In this document: in pieces, positions 41,763-52,200 of the stretch | Position numbering within the stretch: position 1 is the stretch's first letter | Layout of the letters: the number at the start of each line of letters is the position of its first letter | Assembly: GCA_036267355.1 (NCBI GenBank) | Contig: DATAWG010000043.1 | Coordinates: 1 to 64,000, forward strand | Source: Pirellulales bacterium | GTDB lineage: Bacteria; Planctomycetota; Planctomycetia; Pirellulales; DATAWG01 | Direction of reading: 5' to 3' | Length of the DNA stretch: 64,000 nt | Made by a program: the position numbers and the translations under genes | The notes under the pieces: generated by a model | Database searches by the model: none | Told to the model about the DNA's origin: nothing | Seen by the model: the letters and a program-made list of their open reading frames with translations, nothing else

Positions 41763-44507
41763 GTGCGATTGCCTGTGACAAAGAGCCTTGGACTATTTCT
41801 CTTGCTGGCGAGTTTTGCGCATCCGGCCGCGGCTGGGGCGCCGGAGCCGCCGAAGGTGCCGGCTGGTTTTCATGCTTCGCTCGCGGCAGAAGGGCTCGAC
41901 GCCACGGCGCTGGCCGTCGCGCCGGATGGCCGGGTGTTTATTGCCGAAAAGCATGGCGTGGTGCGCGTCCTCGAACGCGATCGATTGTTGGCCCAACCGG
42001 CGGTCACGCTGAAGAACGTCGAAACGGACGACGAGCAAGGCCTCGACGGCATCGCCCTGCATCCCGATTTTGCGAAGAACGGTTGGCTCTATCTGTTTTA
42101 CACCGTTCGCGGACCGGAAAATCGCGGAGAAGGAAAACTCGGCCGCTCGAATCGGATCAGCCGCTTCGCGATCAACGAAAGAAATCGTGCCGGCGAGGAA
42201 TCGGTGATTTTCGAAACCGATCGGGCGGAGCATATCCACAACGGGGGAGCGATGTGTTTCGGCCCCGACGGCAAATTGTATGTCGGCTCGGGCGAAGTCA
42301 CGCTCAACGACGGGGCGCAGCGGCTCACGACCGTGCAAGGCAAGGTGCTGCGGCTCAACGACGACGGCTCGATCCCGGCCGACAATCCGCTCATCAAGCA
42401 AACGCAAGGCAAAAACCAAGCAATCTATGCCTACGGCTTTCGACAGCCCTTCAAAGGCTCGTTTCAACCGGGCACCGGGCGATTCTATTTGAACGTCGTC
42501 AGCACGACGGCGAAGGAGGCAATCTTCGAGATCAAGCCGGGAGTCAACGGCGGTTGGCCCATGAGCGAGGGCTATACCGACGACTCGCGATTCGTGAATC
42601 CAATCTTCGCGTACGGCGGGATCGGCGGCTGCATCACCGGCGGCGCGTTTTGCAACACGCCGCAAACACAGTTTCCCAAACGCTACCAAGGCTTGTACTT
42701 TTTCATGGATTACATGTCGAATTGGATTCGCACGCTCGACCCGGCCGACCCGCAAAAGACCGTGCATCTGTTCGCGAGCAATCTCGACCGGCCGGTCGAT
42801 CTGGCTTTTGCGCCCGACGGCAGCCTCTATTGCCTGAATCGGGGCAATGGCAACGGCAACACGGTCAGCGAGAAGGGCACGCTTTGGCATATCCGCTGCG
42901 AAGAGGATGTGCCGGCGTCGCAGCTCGCTTTTCTCGACGGACCGCGCGATTCGTTTCCCGGCGCGCTGCAACCCCGGACCGTAACGGTCGGATTGCAGGA
43001 TGCGAAAGGGCGACTGCTGCCATTCGCCGACGGCCGAATCCAACTCGCGCTCCATCGCAATGGCCGCTCGTATCCGTATAAAACGGTGGCGACGGTGGAT
43101 GGCGTCGCCAGCTTTCCCGATCTGACGATCGCCTGGGCCGGCAAGGGATATACGTTGATTGCGACGCGCGAGGGGTTGCCGCCGGTGACCAGCGAGCCGT
43201 TTGAGATTTTGGCCAAGGTCGCGCGGCCGGTCATTCGGCCGAGCAGCAATAAGTTCACCGGCCCGGTGACGGCGCTCGTAAGCTCGCCGACCGCCAATGC
43301 GGAAATTCGTTACACCCTGGACGGCAGCGCGCCGAACAAAAAGTCGGCACTGTACACAGGGCCGCTCGAATTCAAAGCATCCGCAAAGCTACGGGTGCAG
43401 GCATTTCGCGCCGGGCTGGCGGATAGCCAGGATGAATCGGTCGAGTATGCGATCCGGGCAGAAAAGCCGTTCGGTCTGCCGTATCGCGAGCCCCTGCATG
43501 GGCTGAAGCTGCCGAGTTCGTCGCAAGAGCAACCGCCGGCCACGCTCTCGGCCACCGGCGTGTTTGCCGACCTCGCGAAATTGCGGCCGCGGGCCGGGTT
43601 TGTTCCCTACGACGTGATTCAGCCGCTCTGGTCGGATGGCGCGGAAAAGCAGCGCTGGATTGGCCTGCCGGGCGACCGACGAATCCGCTTCTCGGACAAC
43701 TGGGCCTGGGCATTTCCAGCCGGCACCGTCCTGGTCAAGAATTTCTCGCTCGCGCAGGCCGCCGGCGCGCCGCGCCGCTTGGAAACCCGGCTACTGATTA
43801 TCGACGATAGCGAAAACGGCAGCTTCGGTTTCACGTATCGCTGGCGGTCGGATCAAAGCGATGCGGATCTGGTCGCGGAGGCCGGCCGCGACGAAACGCT
43901 CTCGGTCGCCAGTGGCGAGGGCACTCGGCACGACCAGGTGTGGCACTATCCAGGCCGATCGGAATGCCTGTCTTGTCACCGTTCGGACGCCGGCCGCGCG
44001 CTGGGCGTGAATCAGCGGCAGTTGAACCGGAGCTACGAATATCCTGGCACGCAACGGATCGACAACCAGATTCGAACCTGGTCGTATTTGCAAATGTTCG
44101 ACGGCGCGCCGCGCGAGGATGAACTCAGCAAGTTTGCGAAACTGGTCGCCCTCAGCGATAAATCGGCGCCGCTGGAATTGCGGATTCGCTCGTACATGGA
44201 TGTAAATTGCGCGCAATGTCATCGGCCGGGGGGCACTTCCGCCAACTTCGACGCACGCTTCGAAACGCCGTTGGAACGGGCGGATATCGTGCACTCCCCG
44301 GTGCGGAATGAATTGAATATTCCGGGCAGCCAAGTCGTGCGGCCGCGCGATCTGACTCATTCGATGCTCTATCGGCGTCTTACGAGCCAGATGCCGACGC
44401 AACGCATGCCGCCGCTCGCACGAAACGTGCTCGATCCTTTGGCGGTCGATGCCTTTGCGGAATGGATTGGCGCAATGGACGATAAAGGTCGCACGCCGAA
44501 CCGATAG
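41763..44507 (+). CDS. Secreted PQQ-dehydrogenase-like propeller fused to diheme cytochrome-type domain
   Basis: The 914-residue product starts at GTG 41763 (GGAG upstream) with a signal peptide (SLGLFLLLASFAHPAAAG). Residues about 30-385 form a soluble-glucose-dehydrogenase-type propeller (VAPDGRVFIAEKHGVVRVL, DDEQGLDGIALHPDF, EHIHNGGAMCFGPDGKLYVG). About 490-560 is a chitobiase/CHB-HEX-C-like beta domain (ALVSSPTANAEIRYTLDGS). The C-terminal third has two c-type heme motifs, Cys735-Leu-Ser-Cys-His and Cys816-Ala-Gln-Cys-His. This suggests a periplasmic sugar dehydrogenase that passes electrons to its own heme domain. Whether PQQ is really bound is unproven, since the usual active-site run after FRQPF is altered. 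Upstream lies an intergenic region; the broken WD40 gene follows. Confidence 0.8.
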   Translation: MRLPVTKSLGLFLLLASFAHPAAAGAPEPPKVPAGFHASLAAEGLDATALAVAPDGRVFIAEKHGVVRVLERDRLLAQPAVTLKNVETDDEQGLDGIALHPDFAKNGWLYLFYTVRGPENRGEGKLGRSNRISRFAINERNRAGEESVIFETDRAEHIHNGGAMCFGPDGKLYVGSGEVTLNDGAQRLTTVQGKVLRLNDDGSIPADNPLIKQTQGKNQAIYAYGFRQPFKGSFQPGTGRFYLNVVSTTAKEAIFEIKPGVNGGWPMSEGYTDDSRFVNPIFAYGGIGGCITGGAFCNTPQTQFPKRYQGLYFFMDYMSNWIRTLDPADPQKTVHLFASNLDRPVDLAFAPDGSLYCLNRGNGNGNTVSEKGTLWHIRCEEDVPASQLAFLDGPRDSFPGALQPRTVTVGLQDAKGRLLPFADGRIQLALHRNGRSYPYKTVATVDGVASFPDLTIAWAGKGYTLIATREGLPPVTSEPFEILAKVARPVIRPSSNKFTGPVTALVSSPTANAEIRYTLDGSAPNKKSALYTGPLEFKASAKLRVQAFRAGLADSQDESVEYAIRAEKPFGLPYREPLHGLKLPSSSQEQPPATLSATGVFADLAKLRPRAGFVPYDVIQPLWSDGAEKQRWIGLPGDRRIRFSDNWAWAFPAGTVLVKNFSLAQAAGAPRRLETRLLIIDDSENGSFGFTYRWRSDQSDADLVAEAGRDETLSVASGEGTRHDQVWHYPGRSECLSCHRSDAGRALGVNQRQLNRSYEYPGTQRIDNQIRTWSYLQMFDGAPREDELSKFAKLVALSDKSAPLELRIRSYMDVNCAQCHRPGGTSANFDARFETPLERADIVHSPVRNELNIPGSQVVRPRDLTHSMLYRRLTSQMPTQRMPPLARNVLDPLAVDAFAEWIGAMDDKGRTPNR

Positions 44508-44734
44508 TTCACGCTCTCTCTTATCGCGGCCAAACTGCAAGACACAAAGGAGATCCGTGTGGCACTGGCTCTGCTAGTGTGAACGGCGGTAGAACCGATT
44601 TTCCCTTTCGACTTGCTTTAGGAAGAGACCGGAACACATACCCATATGCCAAATGGTGCATCGTTTTATCGCTTGATCTGTAAATATCGGGAGCATTGGA
44701 AACTCTTCCAACACGTGCCGCGCGGAATCAAGCC

Positions 44735-46308
44735 ATGGGCAAAGGTTGTCGGACCGCAATCGCGTTTGCATTCATTGGATGCTTGTTGGTTTTGTCTTCG
44801 AGCGCGGCTCGCGCGGCGGATCCACCGCTCAATTTCAAGCTGAAAATTCCCTCCGCCGTCGCCTACGGCGCTGCGCGCTCGGCCGTCATATCACGCGACG
44901 GCAAAACGGCTGGGCCATCAGTCATCCGAAAGACGCGGATTTGTCGTTGGCCCGGTTCGACGCGGTAACCGGTCGGCTGGTGCGCAAATTCCCGTTCACC
45001 AAAGGCAACCTCTACGTGATCGGTGAGGTGGCGGTCGCCCCGAATCAGCGGATCCTCGCGGCCGCCGTGATGGTGAACGGCCTGCCCGGGCCACCTCGCG
45101 AAGTTTTGCAAGTTCGGCTTTGGAATCTGCTCAGCGGCAAAGAACTGCGCACCATTGAAAATGTCAAAGGAGGCGTCGGGGAGTTTGGCTTTTCTTCCGA
45201 TGGAAGGATCATGGTCGCCAGCCAAGCCGCCTTCGCCGGCATCGACGACGGCAAAAGCTGGGAAGGACTTCTTCGAGTCTGGGACCTGGCCGCCAATAAG
45301 GTCATCTTTTCTCGAGAACAATTCGACGCTGTTCTGCATGCGGCGACGATTTCGCCCGATGGCAAAATGCTGTAGTGGGTGGCGGGAAAAACGCTGCATG
45401 CCACCGATCTAGCGACCGGCAAGGAGACAGCCACGGCGGACATGGCGGGCCGCGAGATGCCCAACAGCATCGCGATCTCGCCCGACGGCGCCACGATGGC
45501 GATGCAAAGCGTACACATGATCGAGATTTGGGACGTGGGCACGCTCAAGTCGCGAAAGGCCGTGGTGATCAGCCCGATCGGCGGCAATTGGCCGGCGTTC
45601 ACCGCCGACAGCAAAACCGTCGCCTTTGCTGTTTATGAAAAAGTCTGCTTCTTCAATTCGCAAACCGGTGAGGCCATTGGCGCCATCACGGCCGCGCATC
45701 CGAAATACGTTCCTTCGAGCATGTCGATCTCGGGCGACGGCAAGACCATTTCAGTCGCGCAAGACGGCGGGGCGGACGTGGGCATCCAGATCTACGACGC
45801 CAGCCAACTCGAACCTCCGCCCGAGTTCAAATCGGCCGTCGACGCGCAAACACTTTTTCCTGCCCACATTCGAAAAACTAAACCGCGACGCGATTCGCTC
45901 GCCGACAAGATCGCGAAAGCCGAAGCCAAACGGGCCGCCGAAGCAGCCGCCAAAGCCGCGGCCGACGGCGCGAACACGCCGGCCGCTACCGGCGATTTGC
46001 CGGGCACGACTCAGGCAACGCCTGCGCCAACGTCCGGCGCGACATCGACCGACGCGCCGCCGGTGCGGACCACGCCGCCGATCGTCGTTAAGCCACATGC
46101 ATCCGGGCCGACAAAATCCGGCGCGACCGCCGCCGCCGCGTTTGTCGGCCCGTGGACGGCGAATGAATCGCCGTTTCGCCTCGTCGTTCAGTGCGACCCA
46201 CGGCTGACGATTGCGAGCGAGACCAGGCCGGCGCCGATGAGAACCGACCCGGCAATGAATCCGGATGAGCCGGCAGTGATATTCTCCATGCTCGACGAGG
46301 CAAGATAG
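44735..46308 (+). pseudogene. Secreted WD40-repeat protein broken by a frameshift and an amber stop
   Basis: ATG 44735 opens a signal peptide (IAFAFIGCLLVLSSSAARAAD) and the start of a propeller (SAVISRDGKTA). Near base 44910 the frame must change by one base to continue as GWAISHPKDADLSLARFD. In this second frame WD40-like blades follow (FGFSSDGRIMVAS, LRVWDLAANKVIF, ATISPDGKML), then TAG at 45373-45375. The same frame then resumes with WVAGKTLHATDLATGKE, ISPDGATMAM and MSISGDGKTISVAQDG, and an alanine/proline-rich tail. Two independent lesions make a pseudogene likely, unless both are sequencing errors. The tail beyond about 46190 overlaps a small gene on the opposite strand and is probably not native sequence. 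Confidence 0.75.
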
Positions 46309-46418
46309 AGGAAGCTCAATACCAATCCCCCCACGCCGGCAGCCATCGAGCATACCGCCAAAGCCACACAAGCGATTTGGAAGAAATTGAGTTTCTTGCA
46401 CTCTTCAATCGGGCTCAT
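46188..46418 (-). CDS. Small two-helix membrane protein (76 aa)
   Basis: ATG 46418 has AGGA about six bases upstream. The 76-residue product has a short cytosolic N-terminus (MSPIEECKKLNFFQ) and two hydrophobic helices (about 15-42 and 52-72; VCSMAAGVGGLVLSFLYLAS and FIAGSVLIGAGLVSLAIV) joined by a short loop. No family is recognised. Its last 40 codons overlap, antisense, the open tail of the WD40 pseudogene, supporting the idea that the pseudogene's tail is no longer coding. It lies between that pseudogene and the DUF5703 gene. Confidence 0.6.
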   Translation of the reverse strand: MSPIEECKKLNFFQIACVALAVCSMAAGVGGLVLSFLYLASSSMENITAGSSGFIAGSVLIGAGLVSLAIVSRGSH

Positions 46419-46498
46419 GTTTTTCCTGTTCGGTTTTCGCCTGTGAACTGAGCGTCGGGCCTGCTTGGGCTGACGGCGCTGCGATGGCTGCCAGTTAG

Positions 46499-46514
46499 AG
46501 TGTGCCTGCTATTT
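46499..46514. repeat. Solo half of the 26-bp palindromic element
   Basis: AGTGTGCCTGCTA (within 46499-46514) is identical to the outer end of the palindromes at 16941-17028 and 17127-17214. No partner arm is found nearby, so it looks like a degraded copy. It sits at the 3' end of the DUF5703 gene. Confidence 0.4.
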
Positions 46515-48788
46515 TGAGCCGGCGATTACGACGTCGGCTTTCCGCTCCGCGGGCGTTACTTGCAGATCGACGACGTGGCCGTTGCGGACTTTGGCTTCGA
46601 CCACGGTTTGATACGGCGCGTGTAGCTTGAATTCGGCGTTCCAATCGGCCGGCCAGGCGGGAATCAGCAGAATGCGGCGGCCGTTGCATTGCATCAACAT
46701 CCGCTGCAAGGCGGTGCTGCCGGAGCCACCGTCGTCCATGTCGGGAATCCAATCGTTGCCGCCGCTCCAAAACCATTTGAACCGCTGGCCGCCGTAGTCG
46801 ACGAACTTTCGGGTAACGAGATTTTGCGCATCGTCGGCCAGCCCGAGACACGCCGCGGTGATCGCATCCCACGCCCAGCAGACATCGCCGTGGAACCGGC
46901 GGGTATGGAACGTGTCGATCGCCAGATCCAAGCCCGAGAATCCGACGCCGTACAGCCGGTACGGAAAGATCGCATATTCCTCGGTGTTCTCTCGATTGCT
47001 CCTGCCCGCGTATTTCACCGCGGGAAGAAGAACGGGCTTATCGAACTTGAGATCGGCTGCCCGGCCGATGGGAATGGGCGGAAGATCGGCGAGTGTTTTC
47101 CGCCACATCGCCCGCTCGTCGGCCGTGGTCAGATCCTCCGGCAGCCCAATGAGCCGGGGCAAAAGGAATCGCAAGCCCGCGATTTCGGGCAGCGGATCGA
47201 CCGCTTCGTGCCATGTTTCCAGCGATTGGGCGGGCTCAAAGTGGATCTTGCCGTGCGCGTCGCGCGGCCAGTGCTGGTCGTAAAAGGTGGTGATGGCGTC
47301 GGCCAGAGGCAAAAGCGTTTTGGCGGCGAAACCGCGATCTTGCGTCGTGTCGTATTCGTCGAGCATCATGGCCGTTAGCTCCAGTCCGCCGGACCAATAC
47401 CAGCGGACATAGCCGTTGCGCACTTCCGTGCCCGGGTTGTCCCAGCCGAAGTCGCCATTGTTGGCGGTTCCCCAGAAAAACATCGTTTCCTGAAAGCACG
47501 CGCCGGCATGATGAAAGTAGAGCCACGTTTTGCCGGTGGCCATGGGCAGCGCATCGACATACATCTTGTACCAAGGGGCCAAAATGTCCCAATCGCCGCT
47601 CATCACGGCGGGCCAGTAGAGATGCCGCGTGTTTTGGAACCAGTAGTTGCTTCCCCAGGCGCGAAAGTCGGCGTTTACTTTTCTTCCGGCATGCGTTTCG
47701 TCGACGGTGAACAAGGCCCCGTTGAACTTGATCGGTAGATTGCCGCGGCCGCAGCAAGCGATCATGAATCGCTGGATGGCGTAGCTTTGGGCCACGGCTT
47801 CGGCGGCCTTCGAGCCCGCCACGTTGATCCAGCTTCGATTCCAGAATGCCTCCCACCAGCGATCGTGGGCTTTGCGCGCCGAATCGGAATCGACGGCGTC
47901 GGTCGCGGCGGTGAGTTTTTGCAATTGCGCGACCCATTCTTGCGGCGTGTCGGTTTGGGCGGTGAGCACGGAAATCGACAGGCGCTGGTGTTTGGCCGGC
48001 GCGGCGGAGCGGATCGAGCGGTCGCCGGCCGCGATTAGCCCGTCGCCTTTCATGCAGGCGCCGAAGGTCCGATGCTCGAGCGGATCGGGGCATTTTGCCA
48101 AGAGCGGCGAGAGATGCTGATTCTTCAGCACATCCGGATAGATCGAATGCACATCGCGGTGATACCAGACGACCTGATTGCCGTGCGGCGGCAAGACTGT
48201 GTCCGGATCGAACACGACCGGCACGTGGCCATCGTGAAATTCGAAGCGATCCTTGATTTCCTTGCTCGTGGCATCAAGCGTGATCGGCTTTTGTTCGTTG
48301 CGCCATAATTCCAGGCTGGCCTGCATCTCGAACGGTTGCGGCCCGCTGGCGTCGAGTTCGACTACGGGCCGATTCGCGTCGACCCACAGCCGGATGTCGA
48401 TCGGCGAAGCGTTTCCGGCGTCGATGGCGATTTCGCCATGGCCGAGCCGCAATTCCTGTTTGAACGGCAAGCCCTTGGCGAACGGATTGGGGCTGAACTT
48501 GACGCGCACGCGCCCCAGCTTGAGCAGTTGGCTGTTCTCGCTGACGGCGTCGGACTTGGCGATATAGAACAGCAAATCGCCGTCGCTCTCGGCCCAAGCG
48601 TTGAGCGCGATGTCGCCGTTGCCGATCGGCATCGAGCCCCGACTGTCTTTGCTCGGCGAATCCCAGACGACATTGTAGCGGTCCGGGCTGCCGCCTGTTG
48701 CGGGTAAGCCGTCGTCAGCCCTCGCCGGGCCCGCCATTGCCACGGTGCACACAATCAACCAACTTGGCAAAACACGTTGAAATTTCAT
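46509..48788 (-). CDS. Secreted DUF5703/GH95-like glycosidase-family protein
   Basis: ATG 48788 starts a signal peptide (MKFQRVLPSWLIVCTVAMAG). The 759-residue product shows a beta-sandwich N-terminal domain of the DUF5703 type (YNVVWDSPSKDSRGSMPIGN, then DIALNAWAESDGDLLFYIAK) and a helical (alpha/alpha)6 region (RHLYWPAVMSGDWDILAPWY, NGYVRWYWSGGLELTAMMLD, ENTEEYAIFPYRLYGVG). A short C-terminal sandwich ends the protein (RILLIPAWPADWNAEFKL). The overall plan resembles GH95 and related inverting glycosidases; no activity has been established for the DUF and I cannot assign catalytic residues. A periplasmic glycan-degrading role is inferred. It is monocistronic as far as can be seen. Confidence 0.75.
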   Translation of the reverse strand: MKFQRVLPSWLIVCTVAMAGPARADDGLPATGGSPDRYNVVWDSPSKDSRGSMPIGNGDIALNAWAESDGDLLFYIAKSDAVSENSQLLKLGRVRVKFSPNPFAKGLPFKQELRLGHGEIAIDAGNASPIDIRLWVDANRPVVELDASGPQPFEMQASLELWRNEQKPITLDATSKEIKDRFEFHDGHVPVVFDPDTVLPPHGNQVVWYHRDVHSIYPDVLKNQHLSPLLAKCPDPLEHRTFGACMKGDGLIAAGDRSIRSAAPAKHQRLSISVLTAQTDTPQEWVAQLQKLTAATDAVDSDSARKAHDRWWEAFWNRSWINVAGSKAAEAVAQSYAIQRFMIACCGRGNLPIKFNGALFTVDETHAGRKVNADFRAWGSNYWFQNTRHLYWPAVMSGDWDILAPWYKMYVDALPMATGKTWLYFHHAGACFQETMFFWGTANNGDFGWDNPGTEVRNGYVRWYWSGGLELTAMMLDEYDTTQDRGFAAKTLLPLADAITTFYDQHWPRDAHGKIHFEPAQSLETWHEAVDPLPEIAGLRFLLPRLIGLPEDLTTADERAMWRKTLADLPPIPIGRAADLKFDKPVLLPAVKYAGRSNRENTEEYAIFPYRLYGVGFSGLDLAIDTFHTRRFHGDVCWAWDAITAACLGLADDAQNLVTRKFVDYGGQRFKWFWSGGNDWIPDMDDGGSGSTALQRMLMQCNGRRILLIPAWPADWNAEFKLHAPYQTVVEAKVRNGHVVDLQVTPAERKADVVIAGSK

Positions 48789-49249
48789 TCGTTGTCCGCT
48801 CTTTCGGATTGAATGTTGCCGCTCGTCCCACCGCATTCAGTTTGATTGCCCGCACGACTAGGACCAAGTCTTGGAAGTGGATTTTACGTGAATGCCGCGC
48901 GAGGGGCGGCGGCCCGGGTCGGCGGCCCGCACGAAGCCATCGGCGCTGAGCCGTTCAACGAGCGGCGCAAATTGTGAACGGCCCCTACCAGGGCCGGGCA
49001 ACACCATTGCATCTCATTCCCCGGCTACACCGCTGGGCTGGGGGAATGAGCCTTTCAGGCTCGGACACGGCGCCGGGCCACGTCAAACGTCTCCGGTGAA
49101 TATAGCGCAGCGAAGCCGGGCGACGTCTGTCAGAAATTTCCTTGCTGACGCGTCGGGCTAATGGGCCGATCGGCGAGTTTCGAGCATTATTAACGCAGGG
49201 CGGATGTCCGGCCGTCGGCCAACGGCCGTCAAACGGATCGGCCGGCCAC
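48789..49249. other. Intergenic stretch with two adjacent hairpins
   Basis: No gene is supported. CTCATTCCCC (49013-49022) pairs with GGGGAATGAG (49041-49050), and GAGCCT-TTC-AGGCTC (49048-49062) follows directly, sharing three bases with the first stem so the two may compete. This form is typical of dispersed intergenic repeats. On the minus strand it lies downstream of the kinase-like gene and could act as its terminator, although no T-run is present. Confidence 0.5.
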
Positions 49250-52200
49250 TTATGTGGTGGCGTTGATGATTTCGATCATCTTGTCCAATTCGTTGATTCC
49301 TTCGATGCCTCCCTTGAGGCGCGTGAAGGGTTCGATGGCGATGCGAAGTTTCTTTCCCTTGGCGTCGAGATCTTCGAACAAGGTCGACGAATCGGCTTTC
49401 CATTGGCGAACGACGGAATGATATTTGTTGTCGCCCCCCAACGCTTCGAAGGCTTCGTAATCTTTGAGCAATGCAAGAACAGTCGGCAACCGGCTGCCAC
49501 CGGCATAGTATTTCAGCTTGAGCTCTGCAAATTTGTCCAACCCGCCGAGGCGATCGAGTTCGTCGCCATTTTTTTCGAGGACTTTGTAGTCTCGCAGCGC
49601 GCGGTGCTTCTCGTTCGAACTATTTGCCTTCCATTTTGGAACTCGCGGGTCTTTCCGCGCGGCAAGCCGATTGAGTTCCGCGTCGCCGCCCGCGGCTTTG
49701 AAATCGAGATAGGTCGTCATCGCAGTGTGCCGGCTGAAGAAATCGGATTTCGTGTCGACCGTCGTATCGCCGGATTGCAGCATTTCGTTGAAAATGGCGT
49801 CGCCGCCCACATCCTTGTACGTTTTATATTTATTCAACGCGTTGATGCGCAGTTCCAAGGAGCCGGTCAGCTTCACCGAACTGTCGCCGGCGGCGATCAT
49901 TTCCTTGATCGCCTTGTCGCCACCCAATTGCTCATAAACCGCATCTTCCGACGGCTCGTCTCGGTGGACCGCTTGCTGCTGCGGCGGTTGCTGGACGAGC
50001 GGTTTGGGCGGCGGATTGGCGCCGGGATCTTGCAGAATCTCGATCTTGCGTTTGAAGTCGAGCTTCAACGCAATATCCGTATTGACGGGCCAGCCGGCGG
50101 CCAGAAGGGCCTTGTCGCCTCCTAGCTGGTCATAAATTTGCTGGCGATTCGTCATTTCCGCATCGAAGGCCGGCTTGTCTTTGGCCGTCTTGACGATTTC
50201 GTCCATCAAGCTATCGAGGTCGGAATCCTTGGCGTCCAAGATCGTGGCGAAATCGAGGGCGTAGACCAAGGTCAATTGCGCGGGAGTCAGGTGCTTGGCC
50301 GCCTTCTGCAAGAATTTGATCGAGCGGCCGACGGCGTCGAAGCATCGCGGATCGACCGTGCCGTTGAGTTCGGGAGCGTCGTTTTCCAAATCGAGCGTGG
50401 CCTGCTTCATTTGAGCCACGATCTGGTCGGGCTTCATGTCGGCGATGGCTTTGAGCATCGCCGGGGTGAAGGGCTTGTTCGATTGGGGAAGTTGGCTGAC
50501 GGCGTTTTCCGCCCCTTTCAGCGCGCGGTTTGGGCCCACCTGGCCGTTGGACGCCATCCCGCCCGAAAATGTCTTGAACAATTCGGGGGTTGGGAAGGAG
50601 AAGCCCCCGTCGATGGGCATTAGTTTCTTTTGGCCGCCTTGATCCTGGATCAAGATATTTCCGCAGTTTCGATCCGCCTGCAAGCTGACGAAATCGAGGA
50701 TGGCGATTTTCTGCACGTCTTCGTCCGGGATCAGGGCCAGTTTCGACGGATCTTCGGTGGCCATTTCCAAGATATTGCCTTCGTTGGGAATGGCGCCTTG
50801 CACCGCGCCGACGCGTTTTTTGGCCTTGGAGCGCTCGCCCTTGGAAAATTGATCGCTTTCCAGATGGGCAACCGAGGTGGGGGCCACGCCGAAATCGAGC
50901 CCGGTGGAATTCTTGATCAAATCGTTGAATTTCGAGGTCAAAATTTCGCGTGATGCGCCGCCGCCTTCCACCATGCCTTCCTTGACGTTCTCGCCTTCCT
51001 TCGGCTTGAAGATGTGCGTCGGCTTGCCATCGGGGCCATTGACGAAGAACGAGTCGGATTCCCCCTTGCCCTTCGGCGGCTTCGCGCCGCCGCGGCGCAA
51101 TCGGATCGCGATCTTTTCCTTTTCGCTGAGCGACGGGTCGGCCAGTTCCTTTTGCATCTGGGCCGCCAGCGCCAGCCGGGCCGTTTTTACGGCGTTTTGC
51201 ACCTGCGCCTTGAGCGCCGAGTCGAGCGTCCGAGTCTTCTCCGCCGCCGCCAACGCTTCTTCGACGTTCTCGATCATATTGCCGGTCAGGTCGTTGCCAT
51301 TCATGGTTTCGAGCGGCTTCGAGATTTTCAGCAGCCTGGCATCTTCGGCCGTATCGAGCCGTTTCTTCGCTTCATAGACTTGGAATTGGCAGATCGACTT
51401 GGTCGCCGGGAGGAGATGCGGCGATGATTGTTGCATTTCGTCGACTTTGGCGATCATCTCGTAGGTAAGACCGTCGCCGGCGGCGGCCTTGAGCACATGA
51501 GCCGCGGCAATCGCCTGATCGTTGGCGGATTTGACGGTTTCCAAAACCGTCTTTGCCCGAGTGAGCATGTCTTCGGCGGCAGCGACGCGCGTCTTGCCTT
51601 CCTTGGTGAGCGCGTTCTTGTGTTCGGCCAGATACTTCTGTGCCGCCGTTTGCAAACCGGTCACGGCCGTCGAAAGGCCGGCGATCGTGCCGGTGCCGGA
51701 CTTCAGTTTTACTTGCTCGGCCAACACATTCTTCATCGCGGCGGTCACGGCCGCGAGTTTGGATGCTCCGCCATCCGTATTGGCGTCGTGCCCATCGATG
51801 GCTTCCTGGGTGATCGTTCCGTCGATCGTGGCTTTGATCTCCGAAAGATTGGCCCCATCGATCGCGGATTGGATGGCGGCGTTGTTTTTCTCGTTTTGCG
51901 GCGTCTTGTTGGCGGCGAACGCCTTGAAGATGTTTTCCATTTCGCCGACGCGTTTGCTGGATTCGGCGACCGCGAGCTTCGAGCTGAGGATCTCGACTTT
52001 AGCGATTTCCGATTCGGCCAAATCGTAGTCGGCGCCTTGCATCGCGCCGGCCAAGGTTTGCTTGGCGGTGTGCAGCGAGGCCAAGGCGCGTTGCAAATCG
52101 TCCGTGTCTTGCGGCGCCTTCTCGGCGCGTTTGAGATCTTCCTTGATCGCCTCGAGCCGGGCGGTAATCGCTTTCTTTCGCTCGTCGTTCGATTTCACCG

